NCBI GenBank assembly: GCA_900556975.1
Contig: USQZ01000012.1
Coordinates: forward strand, 1-37,547
Direction of reading: 5' to 3'
DNA from: an uncultured Clostridium sp.
Lineage (GTDB): Bacteria > Bacillota > Clostridia > TANB77 > CAG-508
DNA: 37,547 nt
Of the stretch, positions 16,184-24,356 are shown in pieces. The position numbers and the translations under genes are program-made. The notes under the pieces are model-generated. The model was not told the DNA's origin. It made no database searches and worked only from the letters and a program-made list of their open reading frames with translations. Within the stretch, counting starts at the first letter, position 1, and every line of letters starts with the position of its first letter.

Positions 16184-17204
16184 TACATTAACGGAACAAG
16201 AAAAAGCAGAATTACTTAATAAGAAAAAGACTGAACTAACTCCTCCATTATACTATAAATTTTCAGACTATAAATATAATACAAATTGTAAAGATAGGGT
16301 GCTTTCTGGAATAAGAGATTTAGATTATTTAACTAAAGGTTTTGAATTAGGATGTATAACAATATGGACTGGACAAACTAATGCAGGAAAAACAACAATA
16401 ATGACAATGATAACAAAACAAACAATACAACAAGGTGAAAAAGTCTTTTATTTCAATGGAGAACAAACAAAAGATGACTTTAAAAATAACTTGTATAAAC
16501 AAACTGTAGATAAGAAAGACATATACTCAAAACAATTTTTACAAAAAGGGAAAGAAACTTGTGTATTTGATTATTTTGTAAAAGATGAACAAATACCAAA
16601 GTTAGACAAATTATATGGTGAAAATTTAATTGTATATAACAATAATGCAAAAAGGACAATAGATTTCTTAATAAGAGCAATGGAAGAAGTTAGACAAAAA
16701 TATGGTGTAAGGGTATTTATGTTAGACAATTTTATGCAAATAGATACAACTTCATCAGATGAATATAGAGAACAAAAAGACATAATGGAGAAATTAAGAA
16801 CATTTGCGGTAAATAAAAATGTACATATTCATTTAGTAGCACATCCAAGAAAAATAGACAAAATGCAAACCAGAATAACTATTTATGATGTTTTAGGAAG
16901 TTCAAACTTAGTTAACAAAGCATACAATGTAATTTCAATTATAAGAGTAGATACAATGGATAAAGAAAGCACGGAATATAAAAGATTACAAAAGCAAATG
17001 TTTGAAGAAGGATATGACATAACACAAACAAGCAGCATATTAGAAGTGCTAAAAACAAAAGGTATAAGATGCGGATTAGTAGGATTAAAATATGACTCGA
17101 TTACTAAAACATTCACAGGTCAACCACAAATGACATCAGAAGTGAGAGAAAAGATGAAACATCAAACTCAACAACAAACAGAAATAGATGAAATGCCTTT
17201 TTAG
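16173..17204 (+). CDS. DnaB/Twinkle-type replicative helicase
   Basis: 343 residues forming a RecA-fold motor: Walker A GQTNAGKTT (67-75), Walker B VFMLDNFMQ (about 183-191), VHIHLVAHPRK as motif H3-like, and the VLGSSNLVNKAYNVI stretch near the arginine-finger region. It would unwind the phage replication fork. Translation starts at GTG (16173) with AGGAG in front; the ORF overlaps the primase-like gene by 11 nt. The C-terminus ends EIDEMPF, resembling an SSB-type acidic tail, which is unusual for a helicase. Confidence 0.88.
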   Translation: MEINTLTEQEKAELLNKKKTELTPPLYYKFSDYKYNTNCKDRVLSGIRDLDYLTKGFELGCITIWTGQTNAGKTTIMTMITKQTIQQGEKVFYFNGEQTKDDFKNNLYKQTVDKKDIYSKQFLQKGKETCVFDYFVKDEQIPKLDKLYGENLIVYNNNAKRTIDFLIRAMEEVRQKYGVRVFMLDNFMQIDTTSSDEYREQKDIMEKLRTFAVNKNVHIHLVAHPRKIDKMQTRITIYDVLGSSNLVNKAYNVISIIRVDTMDKESTEYKRLQKQMFEEGYDITQTSSILEVLKTKGIRCGLVGLKYDSITKTFTGQPQMTSEVREKMKHQTQQQTEIDEMPF

Positions 17205-17213
17205 GAGTTGGCT

Positions 17214-17423
17214 ATGGAAAATAAAGAATTAAAAATAATGTATAACGAAAAAATAAAAAGATATTACAATGGTTGTCAATACATAAAAGAACATATAAAG
17301 GAAGTTGAAAAATGGCTACCAGAAGTAATAAAAATATTTGATGAAATGAATTTAATTTTAGAAGAAATACAGCTAACTGAAAATGTTAGTGAAGAAGAAA
17401 TATTGAAAGGATTTAAATTATGA
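17214..17423 (+). CDS. Unknown small helical protein
   Basis: 69 residues from the ATG at 17214, preceded by TAGGAG that overlaps the helicase stop codon. A TTG two codons earlier is in frame but lies on the ribosome binding site. The sequence is acidic and helical (YIKEHIKEVEKWLPEVIKIF). No recognised family. Confidence 0.6.
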   Translation: MENKELKIMYNEKIKRYYNGCQYIKEHIKEVEKWLPEVIKIFDEMNLILEEIQLTENVSEEEILKGFKL

Positions 17424-18013
17424 GAAAGGCAATTTGTAAATATTGTAATGAAGAATTTGAATATTCAAATAGGGGTAGAGAAAGAATACACTGTCAAAAA
17501 GCAGAATGTATTAGAAAAGCCAAAAATGATGCACAGAGAAAGTGGTATGCAAATAAGATAAAAAAAGAATTAGCAGGAGAAAATATTAGAATAGTGTCAA
17601 AAGAAGCAAAACCTCAAATTGTATATTCAAGTAAAGATAGAGAAAATAATAGATTAGAAAAAGAAGATTTTTCAGACATAATAGAGGTATCAAGAGAACT
17701 TGGAGCAGTAAGATTTAAAATAATAGAAATGCTTAATAAAGAGAATAAGAAACAAAGTTTTTATGATGGGCAAGACCAAGATTTTTTACATAAATTAGAG
17801 AACTTAGAAGAAATAACAGATACAGAAGCGGTAAATATGATTATTGAAGAAAAGCGAAAAAGAGAAACAAGAAGAAGCCATAAAATGAGACAAACAATGC
17901 TTAGAACAATGATTAATGGAATGCCTAAAAATCCAAATGCTTATGTAGTTGAGACAATAAAAAATAGAGATAATTTTAAATATAGACAAAGAGTAAAAGA
18001 AAATGAACAATAA
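17420..18013 (+). CDS. Zinc-finger protein, unknown function
   Basis: 197 residues; starts within an ATGA overlap. N-terminal zinc-binding motif CKYCNEEF...HCQKAEC (residues 6-30) followed by a long charged helical region (RKAKNDAQRKWYANKIKKEL and IIEEKRKRETRRSHKMRQTM). Similar zinc-finger/helix proteins are found in phage replication operons, sometimes as endonuclease-like or transcription factors, but no catalytic motif is evident. Confidence 0.65.
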   Translation: MRKAICKYCNEEFEYSNRGRERIHCQKAECIRKAKNDAQRKWYANKIKKELAGENIRIVSKEAKPQIVYSSKDRENNRLEKEDFSDIIEVSRELGAVRFKIIEMLNKENKKQSFYDGQDQDFLHKLENLEEITDTEAVNMIIEEKRKRETRRSHKMRQTMLRTMINGMPKNPNAYVVETIKNRDNFKYRQRVKENEQ

Positions 18014-18161
18014 ATTATGTAATTTTTGTCTTGGTTGCAATAAGTTAGAAGAAAAAAATTTTAAAGGTGTAATGAATTGTAAGAATTTTGTTGCTGGAAA
18101 AGATACAAAAGAATTTTATAAAAAGTTGAAAGAAGGTAAGAAAAATGGGATGCAAACATAA
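18003..18161 (+). CDS. Small cysteine-rich protein
   Basis: 52 residues: MNNKLCNFCLGCNKLEEKNF and further, with cysteines at 6, 9, 12 and 26, consistent with a single zinc or iron-sulfur site. It overlaps the upstream gene by 11 nt and the downstream gene by 17 nt, so it is embedded in a tightly packed operon. Function unknown. Confidence 0.6.
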   Translation: MNNKLCNFCLGCNKLEEKNFKGVMNCKNFVAGKDTKEFYKKLKEGKKNGMQT

Positions 18162-18324
18162 AGAAGTAATCGCTATTCAACAAAATGGGAAACAAGAATT
18201 TTATTGCAAGGTATTTGATAAAAGAATATCTGATTATGATTGCAGAAATTGTATGATGAAAATTGAAGATAATAATATTAATGATTTATTTAATCAAATA
18301 TTTGGGAAAGGATTTGGAAAATAA
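18145..18324 (+). CDS. Small cysteine-rich protein
   Basis: 59 residues: MGCKHKEVIAIQQNGKQEFY and further, with Cys3, Cys21, Cys33 and Cys36 (YCKVFDKRI...CRNC), a likely zinc ribbon. GAAAGAAGG serves as ribosome binding site. Its TAA stop overlaps the AUA codon at which the RusA frame appears to begin. Confidence 0.65.
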   Translation: MGCKHKEVIAIQQNGKQEFYCKVFDKRISDYDCRNCMMKIEDNNINDLFNQIFGKGFGK

Positions 18325-18713
18325 GGGAATTTACAATAAACGTAACGCCACGTTCAAAAAAGAACAGTTCACAAATTATATTTGCAAAAGGCAGAAGAAT
18401 GATTATACCAAGTAGGTTATATAAACAATTTGAAGATGAATGTTTAGCAACTATACCAAAAAAATACAGAAAAAACATAAATTATCCAGTAAATATAAAA
18501 GCAATATTTTATATGCAGAGTAGAAGAAGAGTTGATTTAACCAATTTATTAGAAGCATTAGATGATATGCTGGTAAAAGCAGAAGTAATAAAAGATGATT
18601 GTAGAGATATAGTTGCAGGACATGATTATTCAAGAGTATTTTATGACAAAGAAAATCCACATATAGACGTGGAAATCACAAAAGTAGAAAATTATGAAAG
18701 GTGGAAAGAATAA
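18321..18713 (+). CDS. rusA: RusA-family Holliday junction resolvase, probable AUA start
   Basis: The frame from 18321 gives about 130 residues with RusA features: REFTINVTPRSKKNSSQIIF at the N-terminus, the acidic catalytic motif RRRVDLTNLLEALDD, then VIKDDCRDIVAGHDYSRVFY (catalytic Asp cluster) and HIDVEI. It would resolve recombination or replication junctions before packaging. The first ATG (18399) lies after the conserved N-terminal strand, and no ATG, GTG or TTG exists upstream in frame. The frame begins best at ATA (18321), overlapping the previous stop as ATAAGG, 8 nt after AAAGGA. Confidence 0.82.
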   Translation: MREFTINVTPRSKKNSSQIIFAKGRRMIIPSRLYKQFEDECLATIPKKYRKNINYPVNIKAIFYMQSRRRVDLTNLLEALDDMLVKAEVIKDDCRDIVAGHDYSRVFYDKENPHIDVEITKVENYERWKE

Positions 18714-19039
18714 TGAGTCCAACGCACAAATTAAGAGAAGTTATAATGTTACTTATGACTAATTCAAAAGCAGATAGAAACTCAGACTATGCTTTATATG
18801 CCGATTACATAAATCGAATAAGACCAGAGGTCCAACCAAACAGATATTATGAAGTTATGCAAAATCATAAAGAGTATGGATTGTATAGTTTTAAGGCAGT
18901 TGAAAGAGAAAGAAGACATATACAAAGTGAAGCAAAAGAACAAGGTGAAATTAGTTTATTAAGTGATAAACAAGTTGAACAATGGAGAGAAGAACAAGAA
19001 AAAGAATATTCTGAAAATTATAGTAGGAGGAATAAATAA
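18713..19039 (+). CDS. Unknown phage protein
   Basis: 108 residues from the ATG at 18713, which overlaps the RusA stop (TAATG); AAAGGTGGAAAG is the ribosome binding site. An in-frame GTG at 18701 is inside it. The sequence is basic and helical (HKLREVIMLLMTNSKADRNS and RPEVQPNRYYEVMQNHKEYG), with a region that resembles the helix-turn-helix and linker of phage packaging-associated proteins, but I cannot assign a family. Confidence 0.6.
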   Translation: MSPTHKLREVIMLLMTNSKADRNSDYALYADYINRIRPEVQPNRYYEVMQNHKEYGLYSFKAVERERRHIQSEAKEQGEISLLSDKQVEQWREEQEKEYSENYSRRNK

Positions 19040-19764
19040 GGGATAAAAGAAAAGACAAAAAAATAGTTAAAAAAAGAATTAGACAAAAAAATGAAACAGT
19101 TGAAAATAAAAAAGAAGAAATGACATTAAAACAACAAAAACTTGATAATGCAAAAATAAAATTGGTGGAGCAAGAATATCAAAGTAATCTAAAAGAAAGA
19201 TTAGAAGATGAATTATACAATTTGATTAATAAACTAAATCATATTGATGACTCTTTATCAACAATAGAATTACGAAATTTGCTAAGTAGAAAAACAGTTA
19301 TTGGAGTCCCACCTAAATATAGTAATACAGAGTTAGGAATTTTGTTTGATTATTATAAACAATTCATCGAACAAATTAATAAGGTACAAACATATTTGCC
19401 TACAAAAAAGAACTTCTGTAGTTTTGCTGGAATAAGTAGTAAGACATATGACCATTATATGCAGTCAGATGATGCAGAAAGAAGAGAAATAATGCAAATG
19501 ATAGATGATTATATAACAGATATTACATTAACATCAGCACAAAACGGAGAAATAAAAGAAATAACAACAATATTTAGAAGTAAAGCGGAACATGGTATGG
19601 TTGAGGCATCAGCACCAGTTATTATTGAACACAAAAGCGAAACTAATATGGATACTATATTAAAACAAATTCAAGCAGTAAATCAAGGGAAAAGCCTAAA
19701 AACAATTGAATTACATCAAGATAGCAATGGAATTTACAGGGAAGGAGATACAAATGAAAATTGA
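19036..19764 (+). CDS. Probable terminase small subunit, probable AUA start
   Basis: The open frame runs from ATA at 19036, five nt after a perfect AGGAGG, giving about 242 residues; the first ATG (19120) has no good ribosome binding site. The basic N-terminus (RDKRKDKKIVKKRIRQKNET) is followed by a coiled region, then a helix-turn-helix-like stretch LPTKKNFCSFAGISSKTYDH and DIT..SAQNGEIKEITTIFRS with KAEHGMVEA, a pattern seen in DNA-recognition subunits of phage packaging enzymes. The role is inferred; the large subunit lies 15 kb downstream. Confidence 0.5.
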   Translation: MRDKRKDKKIVKKRIRQKNETVENKKEEMTLKQQKLDNAKIKLVEQEYQSNLKERLEDELYNLINKLNHIDDSLSTIELRNLLSRKTVIGVPPKYSNTELGILFDYYKQFIEQINKVQTYLPTKKNFCSFAGISSKTYDHYMQSDDAERREIMQMIDDYITDITLTSAQNGEIKEITTIFRSKAEHGMVEASAPVIIEHKSETNMDTILKQIQAVNQGKSLKTIELHQDSNGIYREGDTNEN

Positions 19765-20029
19765 TATTTTTCCACAAGGTAAAGAAAACAGAAAAACAAG
19801 ACAGCAACTAATGTATAAGGCAAAAATATTTAATGAAATACAATTTAAAAAAGAATTAGCCGAATTGAAAAAAGACAACATAATTATTTTTGAAAATGAT
19901 GGTTATTATATACCAAATAAAAGACAAGAATTAGAAATATTTATAGATAAAATAGGAAAACAAAATAAAGAAATTACAAAAGTTTTAAATCTAGCAAATC
20001 AAATGCTAGAAGAAATGGGGGATAAATAA
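19754..20029 (+). CDS. Unknown small protein
   Basis: 91 residues starting MKIDIFPQGKENRKTRQQLM at the ATG 19754, with GAAGGAGA in front; an upstream in-frame ATG at 19706 lies in the previous gene and lacks a ribosome binding site. It appears to be a small winged-helix-like or helical domain (FKKELAELKKDNIIIFENDG with YYIPNK, typical of a helix followed by a beta wing). Possibly a DNA-binding protein. Confidence 0.6.
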   Translation: MKIDIFPQGKENRKTRQQLMYKAKIFNEIQFKKELAELKKDNIIIFENDGYYIPNKRQELEIFIDKIGKQNKEITKVLNLANQMLEEMGDK

Positions 20030-20736
20030 TGAAAAAGAATTTTAAAAGAATAATATCAAGTTTATTAGTAGTTTTTATAGGAATATGTTTAATATTACCA
20101 ATTAATGTTTATGGAAGAGCACATACATCAGTGCATAGTTCAACACATGTTACAACACATAGTACAACGGTGCATTCATCAACACCACATTCAAGTACAA
20201 GTTCATCTTCTAGTGTTAAGGCAAGTACACCAAAGAGTAGTACAAAATCAAGTACTTCTAGTTCATCAAGTACAAGTTCATCAACAACAAAAAGTACAAC
20301 AAGTTCTAGTACAGGGAAAACTTATACAACAACCAAAAGCGATACAGGTAGAACAACAGTAACACACGAAACTGTAAAACCAAAAGAAAGTACAACTATA
20401 GTAAATAATAATCCAACATATTATACAACATATTCAACAGAGCCAAGTTATTCATTAAATAATAGTATATTTAATTATTATATGTTAAGTGAAATGTTTA
20501 AAGACAAGGACAAAGACAAAGATAAAATAAGTGAACAAGATATTGCAAAAGCATTAGAAGAAAAAGGTTATACAGAAGAAGAAACTAAACAAATATTGGA
20601 TGAAGCAAAAACAGAAGAAAAAGAAAATAAACCTTTTTATGATGGTTGGAAATGGTACAACTGGTTATTATTTGTATTTTTAATATCACTTCCAATAATA
20701 TTAGTAATAATTGTTATTATAGTAGAAGAATTTTAG
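20029..20736 (+). CDS. Secreted Ser/Thr-rich mucin-like membrane protein
   Basis: 235 residues. An N-terminal signal peptide (KKNFKRIISSLLVVFIGICL then ILPINVYGRA, cleavage likely after YGRA) is followed by a low-complexity region of Ser/Thr/His/Lys repeats (about residues 33-120, with units such as SSTHVTTHSTT and SSSTSSSTTKS). A short acidic helical domain (KDKDKDKDKISEQDIAKALE then EKGYTEEETKQILDEA, resembling a SHOCT/UBA-like helix pair) and a C-terminal transmembrane segment (WYNWLLFVFLISLPIILVII) complete it. It should sit at the cell surface. In an early phage operon this suggests host-surface remodelling or superinfection exclusion. Starts at TAATG overlap. Confidence 0.75.
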   Translation: MKKNFKRIISSLLVVFIGICLILPINVYGRAHTSVHSSTHVTTHSTTVHSSTPHSSTSSSSSVKASTPKSSTKSSTSSSSSTSSSTTKSTTSSSTGKTYTTTKSDTGRTTVTHETVKPKESTTIVNNNPTYYTTYSTEPSYSLNNSIFNYYMLSEMFKDKDKDKDKISEQDIAKALEEKGYTEEETKQILDEAKTEEKENKPFYDGWKWYNWLLFVFLISLPIILVIIVIIVEEF

Positions 20737-20748
20737 GAGGTAATTAAG

Positions 20749-21366
20749 ATGAAAAAATTAACAAAATTAAAAATTATATTTGATAGATTATTTAATAAAG
20801 TTGCAAAAGTAGATAACATTGAAAAAGTTGAAGAAGGATTAAGAAGGCAAAAAGAGGCGTTAAAGAAACTTAACGATAGTTATTATAACGCAAAAGGTTC
20901 ATTAGATACATATAAAGAAGAATTAAAGAAAAATGAAAGTAATTTTAAAAGACTAGACAAATGTTTTTCTATATGCAAAGAAAAAAATGACAAAAAAGGA
21001 GCAAAGCAAGTATATGATGAAACAATAACAACTAAACAAAGAATATCAGTATTAAACGAACAAATTTCTAAACAACAATTAATAGTAGATAGATTTGCAG
21101 AAGCAAAAGAAAAATATGAAACAGCAATAAGAAATTTACAAAATAATTTAGAAACAATGAAATCAAAAGATAGATTTAGTAAAGCAGTAAAAGAATATAA
21201 TGCAAACTTTGGAGAATTTGAAGAATTTAATATTGATGACATTCAAAGGGATATTGATAATGAATTTAATGCCAACAACATTAGATTAGAAGAACAAACA
21301 GATACATTAAATTTAGATGAAATTGAAAATGAAAGTAATTTTGAAGAAATGTGGGGTAAAAAATAA
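20749..21366 (+). CDS. PspA/IM30-like coiled-coil protein
   Basis: 205 residues, nearly all helical. The layout (basic amphipathic N-terminus KKLTKLKIIFDRLFNKVAKV, long antiparallel coiled coil about 25-165, then a short helix with EFEEFNIDDIQRDIDNEF) is that of PspA/Vipp1 membrane-remodelling proteins of the ESCRT-III superfamily. Motif similarity is low, so this is a fold-level suggestion. It follows the surface protein gene with a GGAGG ribosome binding site (12-nt gap), so both may act on the cell envelope. Confidence 0.45.
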   Translation: MKKLTKLKIIFDRLFNKVAKVDNIEKVEEGLRRQKEALKKLNDSYYNAKGSLDTYKEELKKNESNFKRLDKCFSICKEKNDKKGAKQVYDETITTKQRISVLNEQISKQQLIVDRFAEAKEKYETAIRNLQNNLETMKSKDRFSKAVKEYNANFGEFEEFNIDDIQRDIDNEFNANNIRLEEQTDTLNLDEIENESNFEEMWGKK

Positions 21367-21884
21367 TGGAAGAATATAAATACAAAGAAGAATACGAAGA
21401 TATGATAAAAGAATACAATAATTTTAAAAAAATATATGAAATTTTGAAACTTACAGCAAAAGAAATACAAAATGAAATGAATATAGATGATGTAATATCA
21501 TACTTCTGTATTATAACAAATGAAGAAAAAACATATATAACATTTTATAAAGAAGATGGAACACAATTAGTTCAAGTAGAAACTGAAAAAGAAAATATTA
21601 ATTTCTTTGAATTATTTGATAGTGAATTAATAAAAGAAGTTGATGTAGAAAGAACAGAGAATGATGGTTATACATATAGAGGATTTGTATTTAATTATAA
21701 TGAAGAACCATATTTTATAAAACAAATAATGGATGGAATTAAATTTGAAAATACAGATTTAATAAAAGAAATTAGAGATGAACTTGAATATTACAAAGAC
21801 AAAATTATAACAAAAAATGATGAAGTGTTTGATTATACAGAAGTAAATAATATCTTAAATCAATATAAATTTGAGGAGGAATAG
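21366..21884 (+). CDS. Unknown acidic protein
   Basis: 172 residues, acidic, starting at the TAATG overlap with the coiled-coil gene. It has helical N-terminus and a beta-rich middle (ISYFCIITNEEKTYITFYKE, then YTYRGFVFNYNEEPYFIKQI). No known domain; translational coupling suggests a function linked to its neighbours. Confidence 0.6.
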   Translation: MEEYKYKEEYEDMIKEYNNFKKIYEILKLTAKEIQNEMNIDDVISYFCIITNEEKTYITFYKEDGTQLVQVETEKENINFFELFDSELIKEVDVERTENDGYTYRGFVFNYNEEPYFIKQIMDGIKFENTDLIKEIRDELEYYKDKIITKNDEVFDYTEVNNILNQYKFEEE

Positions 21885-21887
21885 TTC

Positions 21888-23165
21888 ATGTATGAAGCAT
21901 ATATAACAACATTAAAAAACGTAAGAAAACATAGTAATGCAGATAAATTACAAGTAGGAGAATGTTTTGGAAATCAAGTTATTATAGATTTATCATATAA
22001 AGAGGGAGATATAGGAATATATTTCCCTACAGATGGAAAACTTGGACAAGAATTTGCAGAGGCTAACAATTTATTAAGAAAAAAAGATGAAAATGGAAAT
22101 AACATTGGTGGATATTTAGACCCAGAAAAAAGAAATATTAAAGCAATAAAATTAAGAGGAGAGAAATCAGATGGTTTATTTATGCCACTATATAGTTTAA
22201 CACCATTTTGCAATATAAATGAATTAAAAGTCGGAGATAGAATAACGACATTAAATGGTAACTTAATTTGTGAGAAATATATACCAAGAGGAAATAAAAG
22301 AAAATCTGGACCAAGAAATCAATCAACTAAAAAAGTGAAAGTAATAGAGTTCCCATTATTTAAGGAACATGTTGATACAGAACAATTAGATTACAATTTA
22401 GGAGAATTTAGAAAAGGTGATACTGTTTACTTAACATTAAAAATGCACGGAACATCACAAAGAACAGGACTATTACCAAAAGTTAATAATAAAAATATAA
22501 TTACCAAATGGAAAGACAAATATTTAAAAACAAAATATGATGCGGTGACAGGAACTAGAAGAGTTGTAATTGATAGTTTTAACAAAGATACAGGATTTTA
22601 TGGAACAGATAAATTTAGAGAACAATGGCATCAATTCTTTAAAGAAAGATTACAAAAAGGCGAAGAAGTATATTACGAAGTTGTTGGATATGTAAATGAA
22701 ACAACACCAATAATGCCAGATGGAGATAATAGAAAAGTTCAAGATAAAGAATTTATGAAACAATATGGAGATAAAACAAGATTTTCTTATGGTTGTGAAG
22801 AAGGATTTTGCCAAGCATATGTATACAGAATGACAATGACAAATGAAGATGGATATGTAGTTGAATATCCTTGGGAATTAGTAAAATTAAGATGTGAAGA
22901 AATGGGAATAAATCATGTTCCAGAATTGGACAAGTTCATATTTAGAAATGAAAAAGATTTAATAAACAGAGTTTCAAAATATTTAGACATACCAGACCCA
23001 ATAGGAAAAACACATATTGCAGAAGGTGTTGTTGCGAGAATTGATAACAGAAAGAGTTTCAAAGCATATAAGAAAAAAGGATTTTATTTTAAGGTACTTG
23101 AAGGACTAATAAAAGATACAGCAGAAGTACCAGATATGGAAGAAGAACAAGAAAATTTAAAATAA
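21888..23165 (+). CDS. RNA ligase, DRB0094/Rnl5-like
   Basis: 425 residues. An N-terminal OB-type domain (AYITTLKNVRKHSNADKLQV, similar to the tRNA-binding OB fold) precedes a nucleotidyltransferase domain with motif I LKMHGTS (adenylated Lys185), motif III-like VYYEVVGYVNE, motif IV AEGVVARI and motif V FKVLEG. This arrangement is that of the DRB0094 family typified by Deinococcus Rnl5, which seals 3'-OH/5'-phosphate nicks in RNA using ATP. GGAGG ribosome binding site. Two genes downstream lies a kinase-HD healing enzyme, so the pair forms an RNA repair pathway. Confidence 0.88.
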   Translation: MYEAYITTLKNVRKHSNADKLQVGECFGNQVIIDLSYKEGDIGIYFPTDGKLGQEFAEANNLLRKKDENGNNIGGYLDPEKRNIKAIKLRGEKSDGLFMPLYSLTPFCNINELKVGDRITTLNGNLICEKYIPRGNKRKSGPRNQSTKKVKVIEFPLFKEHVDTEQLDYNLGEFRKGDTVYLTLKMHGTSQRTGLLPKVNNKNIITKWKDKYLKTKYDAVTGTRRVVIDSFNKDTGFYGTDKFREQWHQFFKERLQKGEEVYYEVVGYVNETTPIMPDGDNRKVQDKEFMKQYGDKTRFSYGCEEGFCQAYVYRMTMTNEDGYVVEYPWELVKLRCEEMGINHVPELDKFIFRNEKDLINRVSKYLDIPDPIGKTHIAEGVVARIDNRKSFKAYKKKGFYFKVLEGLIKDTAEVPDMEEEQENLK

Positions 23166-23182
23166 GGGAGGATTAATAAAAG

Positions 23183-23440
23183 ATGGAAAAAGAGTTAATT
23201 TTAGATTATATAGAAAGTTATGATGATTATGGTGAATTAAGAGGACAGGAAGTAAGTAATGATGAAGAAAATATATATTTTGGAGTTTGTAATTTATGTG
23301 AATGCCCTGAAGATGCAATTATAGGTAGAGATTTATTTACTGCTGATAATTATGTAGAAGCATTAAACAAAGGAATTGAATTAGCAAAAGAAGGATATTC
23401 TAAAGTAATATTAGGAGAGGCACAAAAAGATGATGAATAA
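23183..23440 (+). CDS. Unknown small acidic protein in the RNA repair cluster
   Basis: 85 residues starting MEKELILDYIESYDDYGELR, with two Cys in CNLCEC (about 37-42). Strongly acidic. It lies between the ligase and the kinase-HD genes, overlapping the latter by 11 nt, with GGGAGGA ahead. No family is recognised; it may be a partner of the repair enzymes. Confidence 0.6.
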   Translation: MEKELILDYIESYDDYGELRGQEVSNDEENIYFGVCNLCECPEDAIIGRDLFTADNYVEALNKGIELAKEGYSKVILGEAQKDDE

Positions 23441-24356
23441 ATTATTTATGATGATAGGAATACCTGCTAGTGGAAAGACATCATTAGCAGAACAAATTGC
23501 AAACTCAGAAGGTGCTGAAATAGTATCTTCTGACAATATAAGAAAAGAATTGTATGGAGATGAAAGCATACAAGGAGATAGCAACAAAGTATTTAAAACA
23601 GTAGAAAACAGGATAATAAATGGCTTAAAAAATAATAAAAATATGATTTATGATGCTACTAATATAAATTATAAAAGAAGAATGGCATTTTTACAAAAAA
23701 TAAGAAAACTAAAAATAGAAAAAATAGCAATAATGGTAGCAACACCTTATGAACAATGTTTGATTAGAAATTCACAAAGAGAAAGACAAGTTCCAGAAGA
23801 AGTAATAAAAAGAATGTATTATAACTTTTATGTACCACAATACTTTGAAGGTTTTAATGTAATACATATATATAGTAATCCATTAGAATGGAATGAAATT
23901 ATATCAGATTTTTATTCAATAGATAATTTATTAGATAATATGAATATTTCACAAGATAATCCACATCATAGTTTATCAATATTAGAACATTGTAATAAAA
24001 CACAAGAATTATTAAATAAAGAAGAATTAAGATGGTATACAAAAGATGTTGGATTATTACATGATATAGGAAAAGTAGAAACAAAAACATTTATAAATAG
24101 TAAAGGTGAAAAGACAGATATAGCACATTATTATAATCATGAAAAAGTAGGAGCATATATAAGTTGTTTAAATATAAGTGGGCTTTGGCAAATGGGTGAA
24201 GTAGATACAATAGAAAGAGCTAAATTAATTCAATGGCATATGTTACCTTGGACAAAAATGTCAGAAAAAACAGAGCAAAAATATAAGAAATTATTAGGTG
24301 AAAATTTTTGGAATGATTTAATGATATTACATAAAGCTGATGAGGAGGCACACTAA
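23430..24356 (+). CDS. Polynucleotide kinase fused to HD phosphohydrolase (RNA end-healing)
   Basis: 308 residues. Residues 1-160 are a P-loop polynucleotide kinase: Walker A GIPASGKTS (10-18), SSDNIRKELYG, DATNINYKRR and the lid RNSQRERQVP. Residues about 175-308 are an HD domain: His185-like (HHSLSILEH), His211-Asp212 in LLHDIGK, HYYNHEKV, QWHML and a terminal KADEEAH. The kinase would phosphorylate 5'-OH ends, and the HD domain could remove 2'- or 3'-phosphates, preparing ends for the nearby RNA ligase. The known bacterial HD-Pnk has the HD domain first; here the order is reversed. Confidence 0.88.
   Translation: MMNKLFMMIGIPASGKTSLAEQIANSEGAEIVSSDNIRKELYGDESIQGDSNKVFKTVENRIINGLKNNKNMIYDATNINYKRRMAFLQKIRKLKIEKIAIMVATPYEQCLIRNSQRERQVPEEVIKRMYYNFYVPQYFEGFNVIHIYSNPLEWNEIISDFYSIDNLLDNMNISQDNPHHSLSILEHCNKTQELLNKEELRWYTKDVGLLHDIGKVETKTFINSKGEKTDIAHYYNHEKVGAYISCLNISGLWQMGEVDTIERAKLIQWHMLPWTKMSEKTEQKYKKLLGENFWNDLMILHKADEEAH

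Noticed and set aside
20105..20362. 85-residue frame within the Ser/Thr-rich gene.
   Set aside because: It is an alternative reading of the simple-sequence repeat (His/Gln/Val-rich) without its own ribosome binding site.
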